Origin: Vandiemenella viatica | Taxonomy: Eukaryota; Arthropoda; Insecta; Orthoptera; Morabidae | Direction: 5' to 3' | Length of the DNA stretch: 64,000 nucleotides | Assembly (NCBI GenBank): GCA_031002005.1 | Contig: JARYHS010006907.1 | Span: forward strand, 38,235-102,234 | Shown: positions 1-10,184 of the stretch, in pieces | How the letters are laid out: each line of letters starts with the position of its first letter | Position numbering within the stretch: the first letter of the stretch is position 1 | Position numbers and translations under genes: made by a program | The notes under the pieces: generated by a model | Told to the model about the DNA's origin: nothing | What the model saw: only the letters and a program-made list of their open reading frames with translations | The model's database searches: none

Positions 1-39
1 TGTGAAGTACCTGAAGAGTGCAATGATTACAATGAATTC

Positions 40-468
40 TTGAGAAGATTTCGCGAAGAAAAGTTCTGGTCTGCACGAATGCAGAGAAAAGTGAAAAGTG
101 ATTTTTACAGTTGTCGTCGTTTTGGCAGACGCGACGGGAAGATGCGAGATTTTTGCGACGCAATGCGAAAGGAATTACGTTATTTGGATCAACCAGTAGG
201 AGAGATTGAGCAGATCGAAATATTATTGCAGAAACTCCCGAGACAAGTGCAAGATAAACTAGTTGTTAACCAGTGGGATAGGATTCATGATTTCTTAGAC
301 GCACTTGAGAGGGTAGATCGGTGTAACGAAAGGTACGAATACAATGTGGAAGGTCACCGAGAAACGGCTACGAGAATAAAAAGTATGGGGACAGACATCT
401 TGATGGTAAATCAAATAATTGTCCATACAGAGGAGATAATGTGTATGGAAGAGGAGAAGGACAGGTGA
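40..468 (+). pseudogene. Gag-like (retrotransposon capsid) fragment
   Basis: This 142-residue ORF is rich in charged residues and resembles the capsid segment of gypsy Gag. It has a helical stretch with FCDAMRKELRYL, then a leucine-rich segment with a LPRQVQDKLV core, as in the retrotrans_gag fold. Gag would coat the element RNA in the cytoplasm. The ORF probably opens before the window, so the ATG at 40 need not be the true start. It closes at 468 and similar acidic reading continues downstream in other frames, so frameshifts are likely. Family assignment rests on pattern and context, not on a database match. Confidence 0.5.
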
Positions 469-1149
469 ATCGGCAAGACAGAAGCGACATGCGACAGTTT
501 GAAGGCACCACTAACAATGGCAATGAGCGTGGTTATGTATCGAACGGACGGGGAAATCAGTGACCGCAATAGAAACAAACTATGTACATGAAAATGAAAG
601 GTAACAGGCAACCTAACGAGGAAAAAGGAGCGAGAAGTCCGCAACTGTAAAGGTTCTATCAGTGGCGGATACAGTGGTTGCAGGACCATCTAATATGTGT
701 GATAAAAAACAGTAAACGATTACAATGACTACCGGACAAAGCAATCTAGCAAAGAAGAATATCTAAAGTGGTGGGAATGTTTGCATAGGATGAATAACAA
801 CAACTATAGGACCATGTCAGTGGACAGCGAAAGCAAGTGGGAAAATGATTATATATCGGAGTTGGCCAGAATCAGTGTACATGATGATAATGGCATAGAT
901 GGTGGTGCAGAACATGGAGTAAGGAGAGCGACGGAATTACATAAGTTGGAAGAAGATGTGTTCATAGAAGGAAAAGCGAAAGAAATGAACTACCCCTAAG
1001 CATTGACAGTGATGGTACGTGGAGTAGCGACGATGAAGAGGGCGAAGATATAATGGAAGAAAATAGGTTCAGTAGTGAATGCAATGAAAATGAAGGAAAT
1101 AAAGTGAGAATATTTTTTGTAAAGAGTGTCGATGAAGAAGTAAATCCAG
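469..1149 (+). pseudogene. decayed Gag C-terminus / acidic linker
   Basis: Short open stretches (781-999, and another reading through roughly 999-1200) are rich in Asp, Glu and Ser, for example WSSDDEEGED near 1020. This is typical of the spacer between Gag and protease in gypsy elements. No CCHC zinc knuckle is visible. Frames change several times, so the segment is broken. Confidence 0.35.
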
Positions 1150-1728
1150 GTGTGTCTCAGAGAAGAACGCCTGAAAATGCAACAAAAGATAATTCAGACA
1201 GCGCAGCAAAATAACGAAGTCGCAGCTTGTTTTAATTTCAGCCATAGGGAAAGATGCAAGGAATTGTTGGTACAGGGTACAACAGAAGACGGCCGACAGC
1301 CGTATAATGTAAACAATTTAAAGAGGGAATTTTTGCCAGAGTTGCAAAGAGATAAATGGTCGCGTGAAGAAATTATGAAAGATTTGTTAAGTGAAGAAAT
1401 GCATTACGTTTTAGAAGATAAAATAAGACAGCCATTAGTTGATGTGAAGATATTTGAAACAGAATGCCAAGCGCTAGTAGACTCCGGAAGTGACCTGACG
1501 AAGATATCACACACGTTGTATGAAAACATGATAGCAAGATATAAGGTGACGGAAATGCCGGTAAACCACATTCACATCATGGGGGCAACCGGGAAACTAA
1601 GCAACAGACTAAAAACTCAAATTTGGATGGAATTAGAAATGGATAGGATAAGTAAGATTCATGGAGTATATGAGGAAGGACTAAAAGACTGGAAGAAAAG
1701 GAAAAAACAGAACGTTATGGGGGCATAA
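1150..1728 (+). pseudogene. retropepsin-like aspartic protease region
   Basis: The ORF has 192 residues. The retropepsin signature ALVDSGSDLTKIS sits at residues 109-120, with the catalytic Asp at residue 111 in DSG. It is followed by a hydrophobic HIMGATGKL segment as in gypsy-family proteases. Such proteases are dimeric and cut the Gag-Pol polyprotein. After about residue 170 the sequence should run into reverse transcriptase, but becomes a basic stretch and stops, so pol is deleted here. The ATG at 1150 is only the first in frame; the real reading came from an upstream fusion with Gag. Confidence 0.55.
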
Positions 1729-1758
1729 CATTGGCTGATAAAATGTGATGAAAGTATA

Positions 1759-2014
1759 ATGAAGAAGAAAGCTGAAGATAGGAAAAGGAGGTATGACAAA
1801 TGGGTAAAACCGACCGAGTGTGAGGTAGGAGATTTAGTTTTGGTGAGAATAAAAAAAATAATCCAGAGAAATAAATTCCGAAATAAAGAAATTTTTCAAA
1901 ATATATCACGGACATTTTAGGGTCATTTCTAAACCGAATATTAGCGCATATGAACTGGCATATCCTAGGTCAAATAAAAGATTAGGATTGAGAAACGTTG
2001 TAGATTTGAAATAG
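1759..2014 (+). pseudogene. integrase C-terminal tail (GPY/F-like), frameshifted
   Basis: The frame from 1759 reads a basic stretch ending YDKWVKP, then EVGDLVLVR, the familiar motif that follows the integrase core in Ty3/gypsy elements. In another frame from about 1890 it continues KFFKIYHGHFRVIS and then LAYP, matching the K-hydrophobic-GPF/Y module, with GHF in place of GPF. A frameshift therefore lies near 1870-1890. It ends with TAG at about 2014. The GPY/F module helps target integration. The integrase catalytic core that should precede it is missing. Confidence 0.55.
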
Positions 2015-2324
2015 TATAAGTCTCGCCTAAAGGGAAGATCAAAAGATGGTGACAGGTAGTAATTGCATATAGTGATTATCACTTGAGTTGTGTGAGAAAT
2101 AGTTGTCATTATAAACAAGAAGGACTGATAAAGACAGTATGCTGGATTGGTGTATTTGTTTGTAAATATGTTTATTTCATTGTGTAGACATGAGACACTG
2201 ATTCGATGACATCGAGATGTAAGTTATGAGTGGAAGAAGTAAGTGGACTGATAGAGACAGTGATTTGAAAACTAAAGAACATCTCAGCAAATAAATGTGT
2301 GCCATCATTTAGTTGTGCCTCGAT

Positions 2325-2740
2325 GTGGGGGCAATTATAACATATCTGTTGATTATAATTCTAAATTGATTATTTCTTGTGTGTGTATTAATTTCCTAAT
2401 TGTAAATAATTTGTAAGAAAAAAAAAAGGAAAGCGATGTAAATGTTTTATTCTAAACTGCCTTCCACAGACAGTAGTGTTTATAATAAGGTAGTAAATAT
2501 ATAATAATATCGTTGGATCCAACAATATTATAGAATCTCTGTGTTGTAGTTATGAGATTAGCTGTGAAGTTGGCTTTGTAAATTAATTTTGAAGAAATTA
2601 AACCAAGGAATTTAATAATAGTAAAGTGCTGTTATTTTATTTTAAATAAATTTGGAAGAGAAGGGCCTGAATTATATATAAAATGGGGCATTAAAAAAAA
2701 AACAACTATCGGTCGGCACGCCGAGAAGGCTGTTACAACA
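2325..2740 (+). repeat. possible 3' LTR / 3' non-coding end of the gypsy remnant
   Basis: A purine-rich GATGTGGGGGCAA around 2321-2333 could be the polypurine tract, followed by AT-rich sequence with AATAAA-like words. No second LTR copy is in the window, so this cannot be tested here. Confidence 0.25.
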
Positions 2741-2744
2741 TCGC

Positions 2745-3290
2745 TAATATGGTTGCATATTAATCTCTCCATTAATTCATCTACCACTCATGTCAAGCTA
2801 ATTTTCCTATAGTTTTCAACCTTGTTTGTCACATCTCCTTTATGGACCGGTACTGCTATCACACTTTTCCAGTCCTCTGGTAAACAACAAGTATCCAGAT
2901 TCAATTTAAATAATGATCAAAGATAAGGTACAATGTCACATCCTGCTATCTTTAAGACATCCGGAGTAATGTTTTCCATACCGGTCCCTTTACAATTTCT
3001 TAGATTACTTATTTCCTACATGGTATCTTCATACTGAATTTAAAATTTTCTAATCTGCTCACTTCCAACTGTGCGGATAGGGTCGTTTTCTGATATACCC
3101 CCTACCATTCCTAAATTATAGTCACTTATGGCCTTACTGAACCAGTTACTTAATAACTCTGTCTTTTTCTAATCCTCAGTTACTTCTTCTCCATCCTTAT
3201 CTCTAATCGTCTCAACACCTTTCTTTCTCTCAGTTTCGTGATATACCTATAGAAATTTCTAGTTAGGTCCCCCTGCACCAATAATATTCT
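2745..3290 (-). pseudogene. CR1-like reverse transcriptase, N-terminal segment only
   Basis: The minus-strand reading around 2990-2760 contains GMENITPDVLKIAG, then LDTCCLPEDWK, then VPVHKGD and a NYRKISL block, interrupted by stops. These are the fingers-region motifs before RT domain A in CR1/Jockey LINEs (the usual pattern is G.D.I....L, LP..WK.A.V.P..K.GD, NYRPISL). The YADD catalytic box is absent. Confidence 0.65.
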
Positions 3291-4230
3291 TCAGTTCTTC
3301 CCATCTTGACTCCACTGTACTTGTGCCATTCTTCCATTTAATAAAATTAACCCTGAAATATTTTTCAGTTTTGAAATTTTATAACTGTACCTACTTTTCC
3401 TTTCAATTCTGGCCACTGATTTACTGAATTCTCTAACATCCATCGGAACTCTATTGTGATCACTTATTCCTTCAATCACTTGACACCCGATTAGGTAATA
3501 ATAAGTTTTTATTAGGAAGATATCCAATATCTTTGGTCCCCTTGTCTTCTGCTCAGCCACCTGTGTAAAGCCTCCTTTTCTTACTAAGGTATTTGCAAAT
3601 CTCTGTTCCTTTGTGTTATTAATCATATTTCATATTTCTTACTCAGATGACAGCTGGTAATTTCAAATCCCCACTAATAATGATCATTCTATGCTCAATT
3701 CTGAATGTGAATTTAGTTTCTCCTCGAATACTCCTTTATCATTCATTCTTCCAATGCGGTAAGCAGCCAACATCCAGACATTTTTCTTTTTTATTTCCCC
3801 AGAAGTCTATCCCAAGTAACTCATGGTCATGATATCTGAACACCAGTGAACTGTAGTAGTCTTTGCTAACCAGTATAAATACCCCTCCTCCAGTTGCTCC
3901 TATATCTCTGTGGTACACTCTATAACCAACGCAGAAAATCTCATTGTCTAGTACTCTTTCTTTTAACCACGACTCTACCCCTATAATTACTTGAGGTTCA
4001 TGTATCTCTATTAGGTTTACAACTCCATTACATTGTTCATTTTACTTCTACAGTTTACCAGTAACAGTCTTATAACTGGCGTTGTGATATTTTCAGCACT
4101 AACATTCACATTCCCAGACCTGTCCCCTCTGTAATTGTTTCAAAATCTTCATCTATTTGTTTAGCATTAGTGATTTTTTAATTATGGATCTACAGTCAGT
4201 ATCCCTTCGATTAACTAATTTACCCCCCTC
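3291..4230 (-). pseudogene. CR1-like apurinic endonuclease (EEP) domain
   Basis: Minus-strand readings include VIIGVESWL, GYRVYHRD and GGGVFILVSK around 3990-3840. Further on is the C-terminal ISDHNRVPM block (3291-3626 ORF). These are the substrate and SDH motifs of LINE endonucleases, which nick the target for target-primed reverse transcription. The domain is spread over several frames. The 111-residue ORF at 3291-3626 starts at a chance ATG inside the domain. Confidence 0.65.
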
Positions 4231-4254
4231 CCCCCGATCCCTCACCAGCAGCCC

Positions 4255-4785
4255 TTAATATAAAAAAGGCACATTCCTGTCCCCGTCACCACAGGAAGTG
4301 GGCTCCCTCATAGCCCTAGCCAACAACTCAGAAAGAATTCCCTTGCCCCTTCTATTTAGGTGTAGGCCATGCCTAATGAAACCCCACCTGCCAATGGTCT
4401 CCACAGGCTCAACCCCCATGACAGAACTAATGCTCACAGCGTGGTTCAATGGCGGCCGGTCATGGTGACTTAGGACTTGTATGACCTCCACCCTAGTGTG
4501 TTGTACCTCCTTCACCACCTTCCACAAATCACTCTCTCTACTATAACTCGCGTTTCTATCAATACTATTCCTCGCACCTCCCAATATTACTACCCTATCT
4601 TCTTTAGTGAATCTCCTAGAAAGTGAATCTTTATCCCCTATTACCTGACCTAAAGTTGCACTAGGTTTGAAAAAACTTGTGGCCTGGTAACGGGTACCCA
4701 ACTGATCCTGCAAAAGAGGGCCTAAACCTCTCCGTTTACTACTACCTAGAAGCAGAACCGTTTTCTTCCTATTCTTGCCTAGCAT
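4255..4785 (-). pseudogene. CR1-like ORF1, SGNH-hydrolase (esterase) domain
   Basis: The 176-residue ORF has the SGNH blocks in order: TVLLLGSSKRRGL near the start (block I, GSS), VVILGGARNS in the middle (block III, GG..N), and RHGLHLNRRGKG near the end (block V His). This matches the paralogous ORF1 at 10185-11252 over its whole length. CR1-like LINEs are known to encode an esterase of this fold in ORF1, with a role thought to involve lipid or membrane contact. A repetitive Pro-Val-Glu-Ala linker lies upstream at about 4900-5000. No PHD finger is seen, so ORF1 is 5' truncated. Confidence 0.7.
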
Positions 4786-4999
4786 GCCTTTATTCCTATA
4801 GGCCTACGGCACCTTACCTTCTCGTTCCAGTTAACTGTATTTCCCCTAGGACCTGTTATTAGCTCCCAACCATCCTTCTAACCCTCTTCTTCAAACCCAC
4901 CATCTCTATTTTCTGCTCTATTGGCTGAGCCTCCACTGGCAAGGCCTCCACAGGCTTAGCCAACATAGGCCAAGCCTCCACAGGCCAAGGCTCATCGCT

Positions 5000-5560
5000 G
5001 GAGATGCAACACCTGATACCAGTATTTATTGTACTATTAATCGAAAAAATAGTAAACACTTTACGATTCCTGGTATCTGAACAGTACGCTAGAGAGACTT
5101 TTTTCGAAAAAAAGATAAAACCGTTATTTGAAACGTCATATGTGGAGAATGAACCCTGGACCACTGTACAACCTAACCGCCCACACACGATTCGAGGATG
5201 GAAACATGAATCGCCCAATAAGTCGTTGATATTGTGGGTACATCTTTTATTGCACTATAAATCGAAAAAATAAACATTTACGATTCTTTTGTGTTATTAA
5301 CACACCCAGCAAATCACCTTTTTATTTACTCCAATGGTTTTTGCCTTATTTAGCACCAGTCCAATGTAACTGCGCACATACGATACGTGTATGACGCCAT
5401 GAATCGTCCAATAGGTCGTTGTTATTGTGGTCCAGCGTTTATTGCATTATAAATCGAAAATATAGTAACATTTTGCTTTTTGATGCCAAGGGCGTAGTTC
5501 ATTCAGAGTTTGTGCCCTACATCATACCATCAGTCCAAACCTTTAATATGGAAGATTTAA
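5000..5560. repeat. degenerate tandem repeat, about 190-220 bp unit, 2.5-3 copies
   Basis: The phrase TTTATTG(T/C)A(C/T)TATAAATCGAAAA recurs starting near 5019, 5240 and 5432. A second phrase, CATGAATCGYCCAATARGTCGTTG, occurs near 5204 and 5398. Spacings are about 221 and 192 bases. The array abuts the Penelope remnant and may be its 5' repeat or an unrelated satellite. Confidence 0.6.
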
Positions 5561-5599
5561 TAAGATTACGCTACAGTGTTCGTCAAAAAAGATTCGATT

Positions 5600-6357
5600 T
5601 CTGGCAGACAAGAGACTAGTTCCACCGTGCGCGATCCATTTCGGACAGTGATAGCTTACGTTAAGAACAAACGCACCTACGGCAAGTTTTTCAGACAGGA
5701 TGGTTATTCCGAAGAACATATTAAACAGGCCTTTCTCCCCATAAACCGAAACTAACACCTGAACAAGAGTCTCCAAAAACCGTCGCTGTGTTGCCTTATG
5801 CCGGGAATACTTTGGAACAATGGAAGAATCTTGGCACGATATGGCGTAAGGAGTATCTTCCGCCCACCTTTGAAGATACGTGAAATGTTACGCACGGTGA
5901 AAGACGACCTTGGCCTTCGAGTTCTGGGAGTTTATTCGATCCCTTGTGAATGCGGCAAAGTATTCATCGGACAAACTATAACAACTATCGAGAAACGCCG
6001 CAATGAGCACCAAAGATATTTGCGATTACTACAACTAGACAAGTCCGAATTAGGAGAATATGCTACAGAAAATTTTCACAGCATCAACTTCGACAATACT
6101 GAAGGTCTGGCTAAGATATCGTATTTCTGGGACTCAGTGATCAGAGAAGCGCTGGAGATTCGATTAAGTGACAACAGCATTAACAATGGTGGTGGTCTGT
6201 TCCTGAGCGAGGCTTGGGAGCCAGTCGTAAAAGACAGACAGACAGACAGACATCTGTTTGGGCCGAAACCCATGTAAAAACTAAAGTACCAGGGCATTGT
6301 AGCCCCCTGACTTTTGACTAAATAGGGGGTTGTGAGCTGGCTTTTTATGGAAGTCAT
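5600..6357 (+). mobile_element. Penelope-like element (PLE), 5'-truncated 3' part
   Basis: Only the end of the single PLE ORF is left: a short stretch from the RT/linker (GYSEEHIKQAF at about 5698-5730) followed by the GIY-YIG endonuclease. PLEs join a telomerase-related RT to a GIY-YIG nuclease. The 3' boundary is taken at the A-rich end of the minus-strand Jockey fragment near 6358. Confidence 0.7.
5798..6277 (+). pseudogene. Penelope GIY-YIG endonuclease domain
   Basis: Residues about 45-60 read GVYSIPCECGKVFIGQT: the GIY motif as GVY, the Cys-x-Cys typical of PLEs, and YIG as FIG. RRNEH follows (the conserved Arg and the EH pair), then a downstream IREALEIRL helix and LSEAW near the end, as in Penelope proteins. 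The nuclease nicks target DNA to prime reverse transcription. Upstream, the linker NGRILARYGVRSIFRPP keeps the family pattern, but the frame changes around 5800 and a stop lies at about 5753, so the ORF is broken. The ATG at 5798 is a chance start. Confidence 0.75.
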
Positions 6358-6692
6358 TGTTTTGTTTTATTAAGTTATTGATGTTGTCAGACCCTATAGT
6401 TTCTAGTTATAGTTGTGATGGGTCAATTGTAATGAGGGGCGTCATTTTGTTGCCTGTGTTTTGAATTAGTTGGTGGGGAGAAAGCTGTGATTTCTGGTAG
6501 AAGTTAGTCGATTTGTCTTTTATGTAGTTAGTGATTTTTGGGATGCCTAAGTCGTGGTGAATGCGTTGGTTTGACATGTACCGGGGAGCGTCTGATATAA
6601 TTCTCAGGAATTTGTTTTGTGCAGTTTGCAGCTTCTTTACATTGGAGTTTAGATAGATAGATATGTTCACTTTGATCCTATGTGAGAATAAT
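6358..6692 (-). mobile_element. 3' end of Jockey LINE C (continues at 11646-13625)
   Basis: Minus-strand coding 6692-6407 reads VKKLQTAQNKFLRIISDAPR, then IHHDLGIPKI, the C-terminal region of Jockey-clade ORF2. It then runs into an A-rich end near 6358-6372. The reading frame lines up with the RT that breaks off at 11655 across the CR1 insertion: LLYGSEL lies on the far side and LFSHRIK on this side. It is therefore the other half of the same element. Confidence 0.75.
6684..6692. repeat. target-site duplication, left copy (GAGAATAAT)
   Basis: The same 9 bases occur at 11646-11654, directly outside the other end of the CR1-like element. Both copies sit in the Jockey RT coding sequence. Confidence 0.7.
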
Positions 6693-6695
6693 CTC

Positions 6696-7110
6696 GGGAT
6701 GTGGAACAGTACATACACTTATTAGTAATGTCAATATTACTATATAATTGATAATATTATTATATATTGACAACAAGTTAGCAACAACCCATTAGTATAA
6801 CCAATATCTCCTGTAATCTACAAATACAATCCCGAGTTAATTAATACTTATTATGTGGAACAGTGTATACACTTGTTACCAGCATCTAATAACCAGTTAT
6901 TTTCTTACCAACCAGTTACCATGTAAGGTTTCACTGTAATTTGTGACTACATATTATATTATGTTAGTTGCTATTTATGTGGAACAGTACACACACCTAT
7001 TAGCAATATCAATTATATTACCAACAACTCATAAGCAGTCAATTACTTAAAAACCTGTTAATATGATAATTTTTCACAGCAGTTTTTGAGTGCATGCTAT
7101 CCCATGTTAG
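6696..7110. repeat. tandem repeat in the 3' UTR of CR1-like LINE A, three copies
   Basis: Units begin with ATGTGGAACAGTRYATACAC near 6699, 6853 and 6978. They share downstream words such as TATTAGYAATATCAATTATA and AACAACYCATWAG. Unit length is about 125-155 bases. On the element's own strand these are the last few hundred bases before its 3' end. CR1/L2 LINEs often end in short repeats, but units this long are less usual. Confidence 0.6.
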
Positions 7111-7410
7111 TTACTATATATAGTGAAATTTTGTAAACAGTGTAATTAGTTCATTTGTCAAGTTTCAACAGAAAGAAAAACCATATATCATTTTAGTAAT
7201 TGTGGATAATTTTGTCACCTTCCCCTTCCATACACCATATATACTATTTTATCAGTCATTCTTAGTTACCAAATTCCAAGAAGAAAATTCTTTTACAGAG
7301 TAAAATGGGTTCTGAAGCAGAAACTCTTTCAGTTTGGACTTAAAGTAGTTGGGTTTTTGATAACATTTAATTTCTGTTGGTAACATTGAATAAGGAAGCT
7401 CCAGTAAATG

Positions 7411-9181
7411 TTAGCCCTTTCTGACAATTGACAGTGATTTGTAATCCTTGTGAATATTATATTTATTCCTAGTATTATGGCTATGTATGTCAGCATTAAG
7501 ATTGAAGTGTTCAGGATTTTCTACTACAAATGATAATACAGAGTATACATACTGTGCTGGCATTGTTAGAACCCAGGTTTTTAAATAGATTTCTGCAGAC
7601 GTCTGTGGGTTGCTCCACAAATAGTTCTTATAGCACGCTTTTGCAATTTAAATACCCTCTGTGCTTGTGACGAGTTTCCCCAGAATGAGATGCCATAAGT
7701 GAGCAGGGAATGAAAATATGCAAAATATACTAACTTTCTGGTTTCTATATTAGCTATTCTAGATATTACCCTCAGTGAAAATGTTGCAGAATTCAGTTTT
7801 TTAAGAAGTTGTTGAATATGCTGTTTCCAGTTCAATTTGTTATCTATATATACACCCAGGAATTTTGTGAAACTGCTTTCATCGATTGCTTTTCCTTCTG
7901 ATATCACATTATAGCTGTCCTTTGTTTTATTTTTTGTAACAAACTGAAGTAACTGTGTCTTTTCTACATTAAGTATTAGTTTGTTGGCATTAAACCACCT
8001 GTTAATTTTCTTTATAACTTCATTTGCTGTGTTTTCGAGGTTTTGTGCTGATGGGTCTTTCAAGGATATGCTAGTATCATCTGCAAAGAGCACCATGTGT
8101 TCATTATCACCTAGTATATGTGGGAGATCATTTATATAGATTAAGAACAGCAGAGGACCAAGAATTGAACCCTGAGGCACACCACATTTAACTATACCCC
8201 ATTCTGAGTTTATAACATCTCCTGTATTAACATCTTTCAGTGATACACATTGCTTTCTATTTTCCAGGTATGATTTAAACCAAGTCCTGGCTTACCACTA
8301 ACTCCATAGTGGTCTAATTTACCTAGTAGAATCTCATGATCAACACAGTCAAAAGCCTTAGCAAGATCACAGAATATACCTAGGGAATTTAATTTTTTAT
8401 GCATTGATTCCAGTATGTTGTTTACAAAAGCAAAATTGCTGAATCTGTTGAAACGCCTTGTCTAAAACCAACTGTACTTTACTGAGTAGGTCATTTTTTG
8501 TAAATGTGCATACACCCTTCTGTACATTGCTTTTTCAAAATTTTTGAAAATGCTGGTAGAAGTGAAATGGTCTGTAATTCTCAATTTTGAGGTATCACCC
8601 TTTTTATAAAGCGGTTTGATTATTGACTTCTTGAGTGAGTCAGGAAGATACCTTCTTCAAAAGAACTATTTACAAATATGACTAATAACTCTACTAATGC
8701 TGGTGTTACATTGTTTTCACTACATGGTTGAAACCTCATCATAACCAAATGACTTTTTATTTTTGAGGGATTTAATAATTTTTTCAATTTCATTTTGACT
8801 GGTGGGAAATATAGACATAGGTGCTGTTTTTGGTGACAAGGATTTAAGTATTGCTATAGCATCCATATTCCCAATATATTTTCCTTTTATTTTTTCAGCA
8901 ACTGTTAAGAAGTAGTTATTGAAAGCACTTCCTACATAAGAGGGGTCAGTTACAAGCTTATCATTAATGCTTATAGATATAGGTTTATGTTCAAGGGATG
9001 ATACAGTTGTTTCTCTTTTAATAATGTTTCCAAACACTTTTATCTTATTATCTGAACTACTAATCTCATCGTTTATGGCCAAACGTTTAGCTTCTTTTAT
9101 TACTTTGGTTAAAATTCTACAGTAAGTTTTGTAATGTTGTCTGAGAAGCATATTATCAGTATTCCTAACTTTTACATACAA
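7411..9181 (-). pseudogene. CR1-like LINE A ORF2: reverse transcriptase and thumb
   Basis: The segment 9181-8720 carries the pre-RT region ending KNKKSFGYDEVST (usual pattern: NKKSPGYDGI). Segment 8180-7581 carries domain B-C motifs PQGSILGPLLFLIYINDLP and LFADDTSI (catalytic Asp pair), then KTQLLQF and TKFLGVYIDNKLNW (domain D-E). The thumb and C-terminal part follow to 7411. The central 8181-8719 stretch is out of frame with both, so ORF2 has at least two frame breaks. RT copies element RNA at the nicked target. Confidence 0.8.
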
Positions 9182-9206
9182 TTCCCTTTTATGTCTGCAA
9201 GATGTT

Positions 9207-10170
9207 TTAATACCAACTGTAAACCCAATTTTTGTTTACTCGTTTTTGACCAATTGGAACTAGTTTTGTAGGGAGACACCTTTTGTAAATTTCTGAAAAC
9301 CTTTGGTGACAGTAATTGAATTTATTGTTTACCCCTTTTAATTTATAAACAGTGCTCCAGTCCTCATTGAGAAGTTGATCATTTAATATTTTTATTGAAT
9401 TGTTCTTTAATGGCCTAACTCTGACAAATCCTTTCTTTTTGTTACTTTCATTTCCCACAACATCCAAAGTATTTATTTGAGCATTATGGTCTGACAAACC
9501 ATTTTCCATTGGAACTGTTTCATGTATTTCTAATTTATTGTGCTCTACAAAAATGTTAGCAATAATGGTACTACTATCTTTTTGTGTTCTAGTTGGGAAA
9601 TTACAGTTTGATAGAGATTGAATGATCTAAGCATTCCTAGAAGATAATCTGTCTGGTTACATTCTACAGCAAAATTTATGTTGAAGTCTCCACGAGAGGA
9701 TAATTTCCCTTTTAGTACGTGATAAGTTTATTAGAACCTGCCTTCAAGTTTATTACAAATTTACTGAAGTCTCCTGTGGGAGCCCTATAAACTGTCAGCA
9801 CTATAAGATATTTGTTTTCTAATTCTAACTGTATTGCACAACATTCAAAATCTTTTTCTATACAGTATTTACTTACATCTAAACGATTTTGTCTCGGTAT
9901 TTTCGCTTACATATATTGCTGCACCACCCATTCTCATCTCTGACCTGCAATAACAAGAAGCTAATCTATATCCATAAAAGGGAGGAGACCTATTTCAGAA
10001 TTCTTCAGATGATGTTCTGTCAGACATACGATATTTATGTTAAGATTCAATGATTTTTGGGTTTCTTCTATAGATATTATGAACTCATCAAGTTTGCTTG
10101 AGATACCCCTAATGTTCTGATGGAACAAAGCTATTTTAGACTGACATTCTTTATTTTTTACTGTAATACC
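9207..10170 (-). pseudogene. CR1-like LINE A ORF2: endonuclease domain
   Basis: ORF 9207-9509 holds the C-terminal NGLSDHNAQI block (SDH motif). Minus-strand readings further up (about 9905-9720) give CAIQLELENKYLIVLTVYRA then PTGDFSKF, the mid-endonuclease strand pattern before the product-side loop. The frame is broken in several places. It probably followed ORF1 after a short spacer (10171-10184). Confidence 0.65.
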
Positions 10171-10184
10171 ATTATGTACATTTC

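Larger units (their letters stand above)
1..2740 (+). mobile_element. Ty3/gypsy-type LTR retrotransposon remnant with pol core deleted
   Basis: The order Gag-like ORF, acidic linker, retropepsin motif, integrase C-terminal tail, then an AT-rich non-coding end is seen in the sequence. Reverse transcriptase, RNase H and the integrase catalytic core are absent: only about 30 bases separate the protease ORF from the integrase tail. The order is that of Ty3/gypsy elements. The 5' LTR would lie left of the window. The right border is soft, falling near an A-run at 2691-2702 where minus-strand LINE homology begins. Confidence 0.65.
2745..5010 (-). mobile_element. CR1-like LINE fragment (ORF1 esterase, endonuclease, start of RT)
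   Basis: Read from 5010 down, the minus strand gives a Pro/Glu/Ala-rich linker, an SGNH-hydrolase ORF1, an endonuclease and the N-terminal part of a reverse transcriptase. This is the CR1-clade order, also seen in the fuller copy at 6693-11645. The RT stops near 2745 against the gypsy remnant, so the catalytic RT and 3' UTR are missing. Frame changes and stops make it inactive. Confidence 0.75.
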
